A stretch of 35,880 bases of DNA. Source: a virus. Both the position numbers and the translations under genes were made by a program. The DNA lies in the IMG/VR virus record IMGVR_UViG_3300042522_000589, positions 1 to 35,880 of that record; one strand, given 5' to 3'. Below, piece after piece: positions 1 through 5,481 of the stretch (position 1 is its first letter; each line of letters opens with the position of its first letter). Below the pieces are notes generated by a model that worked only from the letters and a program-made list of their open reading frames with translations, was not told the DNA's origin and did no database searches.

Positions 1-184
1 TAAGTGTAAGTGCCCAACCCAACGTTCGTAATCGTCACGGTCGGAACGTCAGCCGTGCCGCCATAGACCACCACGAAGTCGCGGAACGTGGTTGTCGCAA
101 CCGTCGCGGTGCCGCTGATGGTCACGCCCGTGCCGCCCGCAAGCGTCAGGGTGCCGGCGCCAGACTGTGCGATGCGCAGCCGAT
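1..184. repeat. Terminal direct repeat, left copy (assembly or genome-end redundancy)
   Basis: Positions 1-184 match 35697-35880 at 182 of 184 bases. The differences are a/g at 3 versus 35699 and g/c at 57 versus 35753. Joining the copies restores an open reading frame with a proper stop. This supports a circular assembly of 35,696 bp, or a genome with a short direct terminal repeat. The two mismatches could be strain variation within a population or read-end error. Confidence 0.9.
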
Positions 185-428
185 ACGCCCGGCCGGGATA
201 CGCCAGAGGGTCATCAGCAAACATCTGCACGGCGGTGCGCGTGGTCTGCGTGCCGGGCGTGGTCGCTGCCGACACAAGATCGACCTGAGAACCGCCCGTA
301 ATCGTGCCGGCCGGGATGGTGCCAGCCGTCACGCCAGCGGCGTATGCGGTCTGCTTGTAATTGCACGCGGCCAGCACATCGGCCGAGTCCATCATCTCAA
401 CGCCGGGAGGCCAAAGAAGGCTGCTCAT
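1..428 (-). CDS. Small beta-rich virion-like protein, 3' end cut by the window edge
   Basis: The frame starts with ATG at 428 and is still open at position 1. Through the terminal repeat it continues to a TAA at 35696-35698, giving 142 residues. The protein begins MSSLLWPPGVEMMDSADVLA. It then becomes rich in Thr, Val, Gly and Ala with alternating hydrophobic stretches, like many phage decoration, tail or fibre domains, and has no recognisable catalytic motif. It lies 5 bp downstream of the 434-781 gene and, across the joined ends, 2 bp upstream of the small terminase gene, so it belongs to the late operon. I do not recognise the family; a virion role is inferred from context and composition only. 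Confidence 0.75.
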   Translation of the reverse strand, partial: MSSLLWPPGVEMMDSADVLAACNYKQTAYAAGVTAGTIPAGTITGGSQVDLVSAATTPGTQTTRTAVQMFADDPLAYPGRAYRLRIAQSGAGTLTLAGGTGVTISGTATVATTTFRDFVVVYGGTADVPTVTITNVGLGTYT

Positions 429-433
429 GGCCG

Positions 434-781
434 TTACACCACGTAGTTCAGCACAGAGGCGCGCATACGCCATTTGCTATTCACGGTGTCCCAATCGCCG
501 TAAACGATATCCATACGCGATGCCGTGGTCGTAAGCGTGGGCGCGGTGCCGCCCGACCACACGAAGCTGCCAGGCCACGTCACCAGACGCGAGCCGGTGC
601 CGTCCTGGATCACGCGAATCTGAAGCTGCTGCTCCGGAACCTGGTTGATCGGCGCGCTCATGGTGCGCGATGCGCCGAGGGTCCACTGGAACACGCCACC
701 GCTGGAGCAGTCGAACACCTGGGTAGCGCCGTCCGTCACGATGGTGGCGGCGCCGAACTGGCCGATGGGATTGCCGGGCAT
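434..781 (-). CDS. Hypothetical beta-rich late protein, first gene of the late operon
   Basis: This 115-residue protein begins MPGNPIGQFGAATIVTDG and has alternating hydrophobic and Thr/Ser/Gly-rich segments (for example QLQIRVIQDGTGSRLVTWPG), with no signal peptide or membrane segment. The ATG at 781 has an AAGGAA ribosome-binding sequence about seven bases upstream. It is the first gene after the leftward terminator at 803-831 and is followed within 5 bp by another beta-rich gene and then the terminase genes. A structural role (decoration, tail or fibre-associated) is plausible from position and composition. No specific family is recognised. Confidence 0.75.
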   Translation of the reverse strand: MPGNPIGQFGAATIVTDGATQVFDCSSGGVFQWTLGASRTMSAPINQVPEQQLQIRVIQDGTGSRLVTWPGSFVWSGGTAPTLTTTASRMDIVYGDWDTVNSKWRMRASVLNYVV

Positions 782-802
782 GTGCGGGTTCCTTGCAAAC
801 GC

Positions 803-831
803 AAAAACCCGCCAAGCTTGTGCCGGGCGGG
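803..831 (-). terminator. Rho-independent terminator, leftward, at early/late junction
   Basis: Read on the minus strand, the arm CCCGCC (plus positions 826-831) pairs with GGCGGG (808-813) across a 12-base loop and is followed by TTTTT (803-807). It lies between the last leftward early gene (stop at 887) and the first late gene (start at 781). It may end early transcription unless antitermination occurs. The same bases form part of the leader of the 434-781 gene. Confidence 0.65.
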
Positions 832-861
832 CGGTGTAGTCAAATTGTGCAGCGTGCCTAG

Positions 862-890
862 TCGCTAGCAGGTTCGGGACTGCGTGTCAA
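862..890 (-). promoter_or_regulatory. Candidate leftward sigma70-type promoter for late genes
   Basis: On the minus strand a perfect TTGACA (885-890) is followed after 17 bases by TAGCGA (862-867), a poor -10 match. The -35 overlaps the stop codon of the 887-1120 gene. Transcription from here would enter the terminator at 803-831 and then the late genes, resembling a late promoter read through by an antiterminator. The weak -10 keeps this tentative. Confidence 0.35.
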
Positions 891-1120
891 GCCTTCGCGT
901 AATCGTTGGGAAGGCGGATGCGCTGCCAATGAATGCCGTCCAAAAAGCTGCGGTCACCTTCCAACCGCTTGAGCATCCCCGGCATCAAAGACCGAAGCAT
1001 CGCATCTGACAATTGCTTGAGCCGGTGTTCATGCGCCGTCAGAACCGTGTAGACGGGCAACGGCTTGGGTTTGGCGCGGAACCGCACCCACGCGGGGAGA
1101 TCACGGCCTCGGTAGGTCAC
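887..1120 (-). CDS. Hypothetical protein, last gene of leftward early operon
   Basis: This 77-residue basic protein begins MTYRGRDLPAWVRFRAKPKP. It has a predicted helical middle (LTAHEHRLKQLSDAMLRSL) and contains many Arg, Lys and Trp residues but no motif I can name. The ATG overlaps the stop codon of the upstream gene by four bases (ATGA), which indicates translational coupling with the 1117-1659 gene. It ends the early leftward block just before the candidate late promoter and terminator. Function unknown. Confidence 0.7.
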   Translation of the reverse strand: MTYRGRDLPAWVRFRAKPKPLPVYTVLTAHEHRLKQLSDAMLRSLMPGMLKRLEGDRSFLDGIHWQRIRLPNDYAKA

Positions 1121-1659
1121 AGCCCATACTCCCCCACCAGCCGCTCAAGTGCCGCCAACAACTGCCCGCGCGACGTGTGCCGCTGCCAACGCCGCACTGC
1201 GTCGTATTCGGTCAACGGTAGCCCCGCGATGACCACCCAATGCACGACGCCTTGCGCGGATGCCAGGCCCATCGCATGCACACCCCTGCGATGCCACTCC
1301 GCCGCGCTTAGAGCCCGCTCCTGCGCCAGCAGAGACACGCCTAAGCCATCCCCACGCCGAGACTCCTGCACGCGATCCACAGCCCACGGCATCGGCCCCA
1401 TCCCGCGCCCGCTTTGGCAATGCTCCACAGCCTGCCGGTAGATCGCCGCAGCCGTCCGCATTTCGTCGGTGCAGTCTTCCACGCGGTTCAAAGGATCGGC
1501 CCGGCGCGCGCGTCGCATTGTGGCGCGTGTGTTTGGTCCCACTGCTACGTCGTCAACCTCGACCGGGACCGCGTAACGAAACTCGCCCGTTTCTGGGTTA
1601 ACAATGACCGAACCGAAATCCGACGACGGCGCGGCTTGTGTCTTGTGGCGTTTGCTCAT
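1117..1659 (-). CDS. DUF6456-like protein (tentative)
   Basis: I place the start at ATG 1659 (MSKRHKTQAAPSSDFGSV, 180 residues) because AAGGAG lies eight bases upstream and this ATG overlaps the preceding stop by four bases. A longer frame to 1698 would overlap its neighbour. The central and C-terminal parts (a segment with AAAIYRQAVEHCQSG, then a hydrophobic VVHWVVIAGLPLTEY helix, then RGQLLAALERLVGEYGL) resemble the DUF6456 pattern seen in alphaproteobacteria and their phages, where a basic N-terminus precedes an all-helical domain ending in a LDRLxxHYG-like signature. The biochemical role of that family is not known. The match is from memory of the pattern, not a search. Confidence 0.65.
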   Translation of the reverse strand: MSKRHKTQAAPSSDFGSVIVNPETGEFRYAVPVEVDDVAVGPNTRATMRRARRADPLNRVEDCTDEMRTAAAIYRQAVEHCQSGRGMGPMPWAVDRVQESRRGDGLGVSLLAQERALSAAEWHRRGVHAMGLASAQGVVHWVVIAGLPLTEYDAVRRWQRHTSRGQLLAALERLVGEYGL

Positions 1660-1832
1660 TGCGTTTTCTCCTTCGGCCACTCCCGCCACTGCTGGCACAG
1701 CAGCACCCGCACAGCCTGCGCGGCTTTCGTTGGCGACACCGGCACGCGGTATTCCCGGTTCGCGTCGCAGGCCTCGGGTCGCATGCAGGGCTTGCCCTCG
1801 CAGCAGATGGCCACGGCTAGCGGGTCGATCAT
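1656..1832 (-). CDS. Small cysteine-containing hypothetical protein
   Basis: The chosen ATG at 1832 (MIDPLAVAICCEGKPCMRPE, 58 residues) is preceded by a strong GGAGGGG ribosome-binding sequence. An upstream ATG at 1847 lacks one. The protein has a cysteine cluster (CC, then C, then C within 13 residues) and a later single Cys, which may bind a metal, followed by a helical segment (TKAAQAVRVLLCQQW). It is coupled to the next gene by a four-base ATGA overlap. The 69 bp upstream, after the GIY-YIG gene, show no further feature. Function unknown. Confidence 0.65.
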   Translation of the reverse strand: MIDPLAVAICCEGKPCMRPEACDANREYRVPVSPTKAAQAVRVLLCQQWREWPKEKTQ

Positions 1833-1901
1833 GTCACCCCTCCACAAAAATCCGCACGTAACGCACGAACGGCGTTGACCGCCCTGTGTGCTGACGGGTC
1901 A

Positions 1902-2480
1902 TCACCCGCCCTCATCGGGATATCGCCAACCATCCTTTCGGACCTTCAACCGGTTGTACATCGCCTGCCGCGATATGCCCGCGAATTGAGCCGCAGCCGC
2001 GCAAGATTCAAAAATCCGCCCATCAGCATTTGCAACCTTGCGCTTTAAGCCGGGGAACTTTCCGTTTGCCGGGCGAACCGCCCTTTGCTGGTATTCAACG
2101 CCCGGCACCTGATGCTTTGCTGCTACGCCTGACGCAATGAATTTTGCATGGCTGCGGCTAGTTTTGAACCAGTCGCCGAACCAATGCATCGCATTCAAAG
2201 CGCTCATTGTTTCTTTTTCCGCCGTTATTGCCGCGTCGAATGGCAGGGCCACAGAGTAAATTAGTTCAATCGGGAACGGATTACCCCCCTGCATGCTTTG
2301 CACCCGCCTCCTTGTGTCGTCGGACAAACCAATTTTTGCCATGCCTTTGCAATACGCCACATACAAATACAACGGTTTGGTTTTGTCGCGCGATATGTGG
2401 GTTGGGTAATTATTTATGCTTGAACGTTCGTTTGGGGGCGCCGCCCGCGCGCAGTTCCTGAGTTTCATGGCCGCCTGCAT
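1902..2480 (-). CDS. GIY-YIG (Mug113/T5orf172-type) endonuclease with C-terminal NUMOD-like DNA-binding segment
   Basis: The 192-residue frame has a GIY-YIG-like core at about residues 37-110: YLYVAYC, then MAKIG (47-51), an Arg-rich helix around 57-59, a Glu-containing helix (AEKETMSAL, Glu88/Glu90) and GDWFKTS. This is the order seen in Mug113/T5orf172 nucleases. The C-terminus (154-190, DGRIFESCAAAAQFAGISRQ onward) looks like a NUMOD/IENR helix-turn-helix that lets homing enzymes read DNA. The likely role is cleavage of DNA at a recognition site to spread its own gene. It sits alone between the 2571-2801 transcription unit and the 58-residue gene. The first 30 residues match nothing, so the true start may be internal. 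Confidence 0.75.
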   Translation of the reverse strand: MQAAMKLRNCARAAPPNERSSINNYPTHISRDKTKPLYLYVAYCKGMAKIGLSDDTRRRVQSMQGGNPFPIELIYSVALPFDAAITAEKETMSALNAMHWFGDWFKTSRSHAKFIASGVAAKHQVPGVEYQQRAVRPANGKFPGLKRKVANADGRIFESCAAAAQFAGISRQAMYNRLKVRKDGWRYPDEGG

Positions 2481-2506
2481 TTTTCATATCCGTCCATTGA
2501 TTGATG

Positions 2507-2540
2507 GTTGACAGTCGCACAAAATGCACTTAGTGTCAAC
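2507..2540. promoter_or_regulatory. Operator-like inverted repeat with overlapping promoter (rightward, possibly divergent)
   Basis: GTTGACA (2507-2513) and TGTCAAC (2534-2540) form a perfect 7-base inverted repeat with a 20-base centre. The left arm gives a consensus -35 TTGACA followed after 17 bases by TAGTGT (2531-2536) as a partial -10 for the rightward gene starting at 2571. The right arm gives a TTGACA on the minus strand, which could serve the GIY-YIG gene. A related GTTGAC/GTCAAC dyad lies at 9591-9632 in the main control region. Confidence 0.5.
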
Positions 2541-2570
2541 GTCATCGGAACACGAACGAAAGACACGGAC

Positions 2571-2801
2571 ATGACCGACATCACCATCACCTGCTACGCC
2601 GACCACAAATACGCGGTAATCCGCAACACCGGCACCAACGGCCGCTCGGTTGCCGTCGCGAAGTTCCTTCAGGGCCTTGCCAAGCGCGGTGCATTCGTCA
2701 CCCTGAGCGACGGCCCCATGGCTTCCTCGCACGGGCTGGAGAACCGCCGCATCGAGGGGTTCATCGCATACGCGGCGGAGGAGGGGTTTGTAGCCGCCTA
2801 A
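2571..2801 (+). CDS. Solitary rightward small protein with its own promoter and terminator
   Basis: The ATG at 2571 gives 76 residues (MTDITITCYADHKYAVIRNT onward). The longer frame from 2508 would place the start inside the -35 box, so it is rejected. The protein looks compact and soluble: an N-terminal beta-type segment, a helix (VAVAKFLQGLAKRGAFVTLS) and a helix near the end (GFIAYAAEEGFVAA). No Shine-Dalgarno of note is visible. The gene is the only rightward one in the leftward early block, is preceded by the 2507-2540 promoter-operator and is followed 20 bp later by a strong terminator. This is the layout of an independently regulated cargo (moron) or immunity-type gene. Family not recognised. 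Confidence 0.7.
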   Translation: MTDITITCYADHKYAVIRNTGTNGRSVAVAKFLQGLAKRGAFVTLSDGPMASSHGLENRRIEGFIAYAAEEGFVAA

Positions 2802-2820
2802 CCCCACCCCTTCCCACCCA

Positions 2821-2854
2821 CCCCGCCCAGCCCCAAGCTGCGGCGGGGTTTTTT
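2821..2854 (+). terminator. Strong rho-independent terminator of the 2571-2801 gene
   Basis: CCCCGCC (2821-2827) pairs with GGCGGGG (2842-2848). An inner CAGC/GCTG stem (2828-2831 and 2837-2840) extends the hairpin with one bulged base. TTTTTT follows at 2849-2854. It ends rightward transcription about 20 bp after the stop codon. Confidence 0.85.
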
Positions 2855-2871
2855 GCGCGTGTCGTAGAAGG

Positions 2872-2937
2872 CCGCCAGCGGTGTTTAGAGCGCGGCCGGT
2901 AGTCGCGCTCGTCCGATGCGCCAAAACCCGCTGGCGG
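2872..2937. repeat. 10-bp inverted repeat in intergenic region
   Basis: CCGCCAGCGG (2872-2881) and CCGCTGGCGG (2928-2937) are exact reverse complements separated by 46 bp, in the gene-free stretch 2855-3074. They could form a long hairpin or a protein-binding pair next to the DnaA box. No poly-T tract makes it a simple terminator. Confidence 0.5.
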
Positions 2938-3008
2938 TGCCTCAGAACGGCCGCGCGGGGGTGGTTATGCGCGCCAGCCCCTACACGCGACGACAACCCG
3001 CCGCCCAA

Positions 3009-3029
3009 TGTGTCCGGAAACCGGACGCA
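3009..3029. repeat. Short hairpin with AAA loop in intergenic region
   Basis: TGTGTCCGG (3009-3017) and CCGGACGCA (3021-3029) form a nine-pair stem with one T-G wobble and a three-base loop. No T-run follows on either strand, so it is not an evident terminator. It lies about 40 bp from the DnaA box. Confidence 0.5.
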
Positions 3030-3064
3030 CGCGCGCTCGCCGGAATGGTTATGTGGCATAATGA

Positions 3065-3073
3065 TTATCCACA
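3065..3073 (+). promoter_or_regulatory. Consensus DnaA box
   Basis: TTATCCACA is a perfect match to the bacterial DnaA recognition sequence. It sits in a locally A/T-rich stretch (about 3048-3074) of the 220-bp gene-free region directly downstream of the replication genes. With the second perfect box at 4428-4436 it suggests use of host DnaA at the phage origin. Confidence 0.5.
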
Positions 3074-3074
3074 A

Positions 3075-3524
3075 TCACGACACCACCCGCAGCTTTGCCC
3101 GCGCCTCTGCCCGCAACTGTTCCAGCGCAGCCGGCGCCAGCGTGTGGGCGCGCACCTTCGGCCGTGTGTCGGGATTGCGGGCCGCCATCATGTCCGCCAA
3201 TTCCTTCAGCTGCCGCGCCACGGCCGCGCGTTCCTCGGGCGAAACTTGCGTTTCCGGCTCCGGCGGCGGTGCTGGCAGCGCCACACGGCGCGGGCCGTTG
3301 TCGCGCCACCACGACTGAAGCGGTTCCTTGACCTCGCGCAACGTGCGGATGTGCAAGTTCTGCGGCGCCATCGCGACAGCCTCCAAGCTGGCCGGGGTGA
3401 ACGCCGCTTCGGGCAAATCCGCCAGCAACGGCAGGTAATGCAACATCGCCTCCATGGCTTTGACGGGATCGTGCGGCGTGGACATGCGGGCCAGCATCGC
3501 CAGCCATTCGCGGCGCGGGATCAT
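3075..3524 (-). CDS. Hypothetical protein coupled to the DUF1376 replication gene
   Basis: This 149-residue protein begins MIPRREWLAMLARMSTPHDP. It is mostly helical, with a Pro/Ala-rich hinge around residues 82-92 and a long charged C-terminal helix (VSPEERAAVARQLKELADMM). The ATG overlaps the stop of the DUF1376 gene by four bases, so the two are made together. Its place directly after the replication initiator recalls helicase-loader genes such as lambda P, but I see no P-loop and no recognised loader motif. A replication-accessory role is inference from context only. Confidence 0.7.
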   Translation of the reverse strand: MIPRREWLAMLARMSTPHDPVKAMEAMLHYLPLLADLPEAAFTPASLEAVAMAPQNLHIRTLREVKEPLQSWWRDNGPRRVALPAPPPEPETQVSPEERAAVARQLKELADMMAARNPDTRPKVRAHTLAPAALEQLRAEARAKLRVVS

Positions 3525-4369
3525 CCAATCAACCTCCTCATGGGCTCGCTCATCAGCGGCGCGGTTTCGCGGGCCAAGCGGATCAAGGCTTCGTTCTGGT
3601 CGTAGGTGGACAGGTGGCTCGTCTTGGCAGCAGGCGCCCGTGTGCGGCCCTCAGCATCGCGCCTGCACCAGTTGCGCCAGGTGGCCTGCCAATTCGTCTT
3701 GCGGCCCCGTGCGCCGGGCTGTGCGGTCCAGTAGTCGCGGAACTTGGCCAGCGTGTGCGGCGTGGCGCCTTCGAAGCCGGGATCGTCTGGAATCCAGGCG
3801 TCGGGAAGGCGGGTTCCCGTCGGGGGCGGCGGCGACGCGGAACGCGGCGCGTCCTCTACCCTCTTAGAAGGTCTGTTCTGTTCTGGTCTGTTCTGTTCTG
3901 TTCTGTTGGAGCCTGTGGCAACGTCTGTCACAGAGTCTGTGACAGAGGATGTGGCAACCGTCTGTGGTGCATCCGACAGACCATTGCGACGTGCCGCCTT
4001 GGCAGCGCGGGCGGCTTCGGTGCGGGCCTTCTGCGCCAGTTTGTTTGCCCATGCCTCGCGGGCCTTCTCGCACACGACGGGGTGATACAACCGCCCGTCA
4101 TCGCACAGCACCCAACCGCGCAGCGCGTGATCTCGCACCTTCGGCCAGCGGCTGCCGGCTTCGCTCATGTGCGCAAGCATCTTGTCGTTGTCCGGTAGGC
4201 TGCCGGCCGGGCATTGGTGCCAAGACTTCATCCACAGCGTGAGCGCGGCGACCTTCTCATCGGCGTTGCCCAACACCCACGTCTCGCTGGTCAACAGTCG
4301 GTTGCAGTCAAGCGGCATCCACACGTAGTCGCGGAGGTCGCAGTCCAGCGGAGTAAGAGGCGCGTTCAT
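3521..4369 (-). CDS. DUF1376/YdaU-like phage replication protein
   Basis: The 282-residue protein has an N-terminal DUF1376-like domain (about 14-100: VWMPLDCNRLLTSETWVL, a Trp-rich helix KVAALTLWMKSWHQCPAGSL and a winged-helix-like body ending YHPVVCEKAREAW). A low-complexity linker (about 105-190) follows, then a C-terminal helical domain with several Trp residues. DUF1376 proteins are usually found as phage replication initiators located where lambda O lies. The linker is encoded by TCTGT pentamers and an inverted repeat that look like an origin. It overlaps the genes on both sides by four bases. The replication role comes from family and context, not from a catalytic motif. Confidence 0.8.
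   Translation of the reverse strand: MNAPLTPLDCDLRDYVWMPLDCNRLLTSETWVLGNADEKVAALTLWMKSWHQCPAGSLPDNDKMLAHMSEAGSRWPKVRDHALRGWVLCDDGRLYHPVVCEKAREAWANKLAQKARTEAARAAKAARRNGLSDAPQTVATSSVTDSVTDVATGSNRTEQNRPEQNRPSKRVEDAPRSASPPPPTGTRLPDAWIPDDPGFEGATPHTLAKFRDYWTAQPGARGRKTNWQATWRNWCRRDAEGRTRAPAAKTSHLSTYDQNEALIRLARETAPLMSEPMRRLIG
3872..3965. repeat. Origin-like iterons and inverted repeat inside the DUF1376 gene
   Basis: Seven tandem TCTGT units (3872-3906, the third being TCTGG) are followed by a near-duplicate TGTGGCAAC(C)GTCTGT at 3914-3928 and 3950-3965. The duplicates flank a perfect 9-bp inverted repeat, TCTGTCACA (3924-3932) and TGTGACAGA (3938-3946), with a five-base centre. The block encodes the protein's linker (TEQNRPEQNRP). 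As in lambda O, an initiator gene containing its own iterons is the simplest explanation. Confidence 0.55.
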
Positions 4370-4689
4370 GCGGCAATCCTCGTGTCGTTCGTGCGAATAT
4401 TACTACGCAGTTCTGGTTCGTTGTGCCTGTGGATAACTAGGATATCGGGCACAAGCGGGGTCGTTTCGCGCCCGTCCCCCAGCCGAACGATGACGGTCTG
4501 TCCATTGCCGGAATAACGTGCCGACAGCAGACCCCAATCTTTGAGTTGAGCGAACGCGCATTCCAAATCGCTCTTGTTGCGCGCAAGATCGGTCGCAACC
4601 CGCTTCATGCCGGGCCACGGGCGCCGGTTGTCAGCGCACCATTCGGCGTAGCAAAGAAGGGCGTGATGAGCGGGGCGGATGCGGATCAC
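4366..4689 (-). CDS. Winged-helix-like DNA-binding protein, replication cluster
   Basis: I place the start at GTG 4689 because it carries a GGAGGT ribosome-binding sequence and overlaps the preceding 46-residue gene by four bases (GTGA). The much longer frame from 4896 would overlap two other genes. The 107-residue product starts VIRIRPAHHALLCYAEWCAD. It has helix-turn-helix features (MKRVATDLARNKSDLECAFA) followed by a possible wing (GLLSARYSGNGQTVIVRLGD), a common layout of small phage replication or regulatory proteins. It directly precedes the DUF1376 gene. The DnaA box at 4428-4436 lies inside it. The specific role is unknown. Confidence 0.7.
   Translation of the reverse strand: MIRIRPAHHALLCYAEWCADNRRPWPGMKRVATDLARNKSDLECAFAQLKDWGLLSARYSGNGQTVIVRLGDGRETTPLVPDILVIHRHNEPELRSNIRTNDTRIAA
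4428..4436 (-). promoter_or_regulatory. Consensus DnaA box (minus strand)
   Basis: TGTGGATAA on the plus strand is TTATCCACA on the minus strand, a perfect DnaA site inside the 4366-4689 gene. With the box at 3065-3073 in opposite orientation it brackets the replication genes. Confidence 0.45.
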
Positions 4690-4826
4690 TGCACCACCTC
4701 CCATCCCGGCCACCACAAGAGGTAGAGCGCGCGGTTGTCCGCACTCAGCAGCCCCGCCAACCACATGCCGGTATCGGCGCACACCACGGCGTAGAGCGCG
4801 CCATCGCGAATGAGGCGAACGCGCAT
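4686..4826 (-). CDS. 46-residue hypothetical protein
   Basis: ATG at 4826 opens a 46-residue frame (MRVRLIRDGALYAVVCADTG, ending LYLLWWPGWEVVQ) that fills the space between two neighbours exactly. Its start shares one base with the upstream stop (TGATG) and its TGA overlaps the downstream GTG start by four bases. Such tight tiling is strong evidence for a real gene despite its size. The N-terminal half looks like a small beta-sheet and the C-terminal half is Trp-rich. Function unknown. Confidence 0.7.
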   Translation of the reverse strand: MRVRLIRDGALYAVVCADTGMWLAGLLSADNRALYLLWWPGWEVVQ

Positions 4827-5131
4827 CACCATGTCGGAACCCCAAACATGTCCGCCATGTACGCATCACTCGGCGCCTCAAGCGCCACGCCCTCAAGCGT
4901 CGCCCCGTCCTTCACCGCTTCCCGGATCGTCCAGCGCCGCGCGTCCAGCGTGTTGCCGATGGTCAGGCTGCCGCTGTCCTCATCCATCGCCAGCGTCACG
5001 CGCTCACCATCCAATGTGGTGGCGTGCATCTGGCCTTCTGCGGCTTTGTGCCAGGTCGCGAGGGTCCAGGTTTCGCCGTGGATGCGGATCGTGCCGGCGC
5101 GGGGGTTAATTGAGAGGTGGAGGTGGATCAT
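4826..5131 (-). CDS. Hypothetical phage protein
   Basis: This 101-residue protein (MIHLHLSINPRAGTIRIHGE onward) appears mainly beta-structured, with repeated short strands (WTLATWHKAA, TTLDGERVTLAMDEDSGSLT). Its acidic C-terminus ends APSDAYMADMFGVPTW. No signal peptide, membrane segment or catalytic motif is visible. It overlaps the upstream gene by four bases and the downstream 46-residue gene by one base. It belongs to the replication-side early operon. Family not recognised. Confidence 0.7.
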   Translation of the reverse strand: MIHLHLSINPRAGTIRIHGETWTLATWHKAAEGQMHATTLDGERVTLAMDEDSGSLTIGNTLDARRWTIREAVKDGATLEGVALEAPSDAYMADMFGVPTW

Positions 5132-5481
5132 GACACCGCCTTTTCACGCCGACGCGGCGGGTAGTGGTTGCCGTTCTTGCTCCACCGCAGATGCGGCGAG
5201 TTCGGGAACCGATCGACTTCCTCGATGGATTCCTCAACGCGCACGCGAACAACGCGGCAATCGCGCTTGCCCCGCCATGGCCCAACACGATCCCGCAAGA
5301 ATGCCCGCGCTTCGGCCTCGGTCGGGAACAGCGCATAGATGCCGACCGGATACATCTCATGCCGCGCAGGCCGGTTCCCGTCAAAGTTCCCGAACAGCGT
5401 GCCGTTGGGCTTGTATTCCGACGCGGGCACCTTGATCGCCCAGCCGTAGCGCATGCCGGAAATCTTGAGGTTGCCGCTCAT
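5128..5481 (-). CDS. Hypothetical phage protein
   Basis: This 117-residue basic protein begins MSGNLKISGMRYGWAIKVPA. It has a mixed alpha/beta look with a helix carrying TEAEARAFLRDRVGPW and a strand-like CRVVRVRVEESIEEV, and the tail is strongly basic (HYPPRRREKAVS). It is coupled by ATGA overlaps to the PAPS-reductase-like gene upstream and to the 101-residue gene downstream. No motif allows a functional name. Confidence 0.7.
   Translation of the reverse strand: MSGNLKISGMRYGWAIKVPASEYKPNGTLFGNFDGNRPARHEMYPVGIYALFPTEAEARAFLRDRVGPWRGKRDCRVVRVRVEESIEEVDRFPNSPHLRWSKNGNHYPPRRREKAVS

Noticed and set aside
344-868. 174-codon rightward frame
   Set aside because: Antisense of two late genes plus the leftward terminator; basic shadow composition.
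2484-3074. 196-codon leftward frame across the solitary gene and intergenic region
   Set aside because: It covers the terminator, the promoter-operator and the antisense of the 76-residue gene; composition is shadow-like (Gly/Arg/His).
3868-3908. TCTGT pentamers as a contingency (phase-variation) locus
   Set aside because: Slippage would disrupt an apparently essential replication gene; the adjacent dyad and duplicated sequence fit an origin better.
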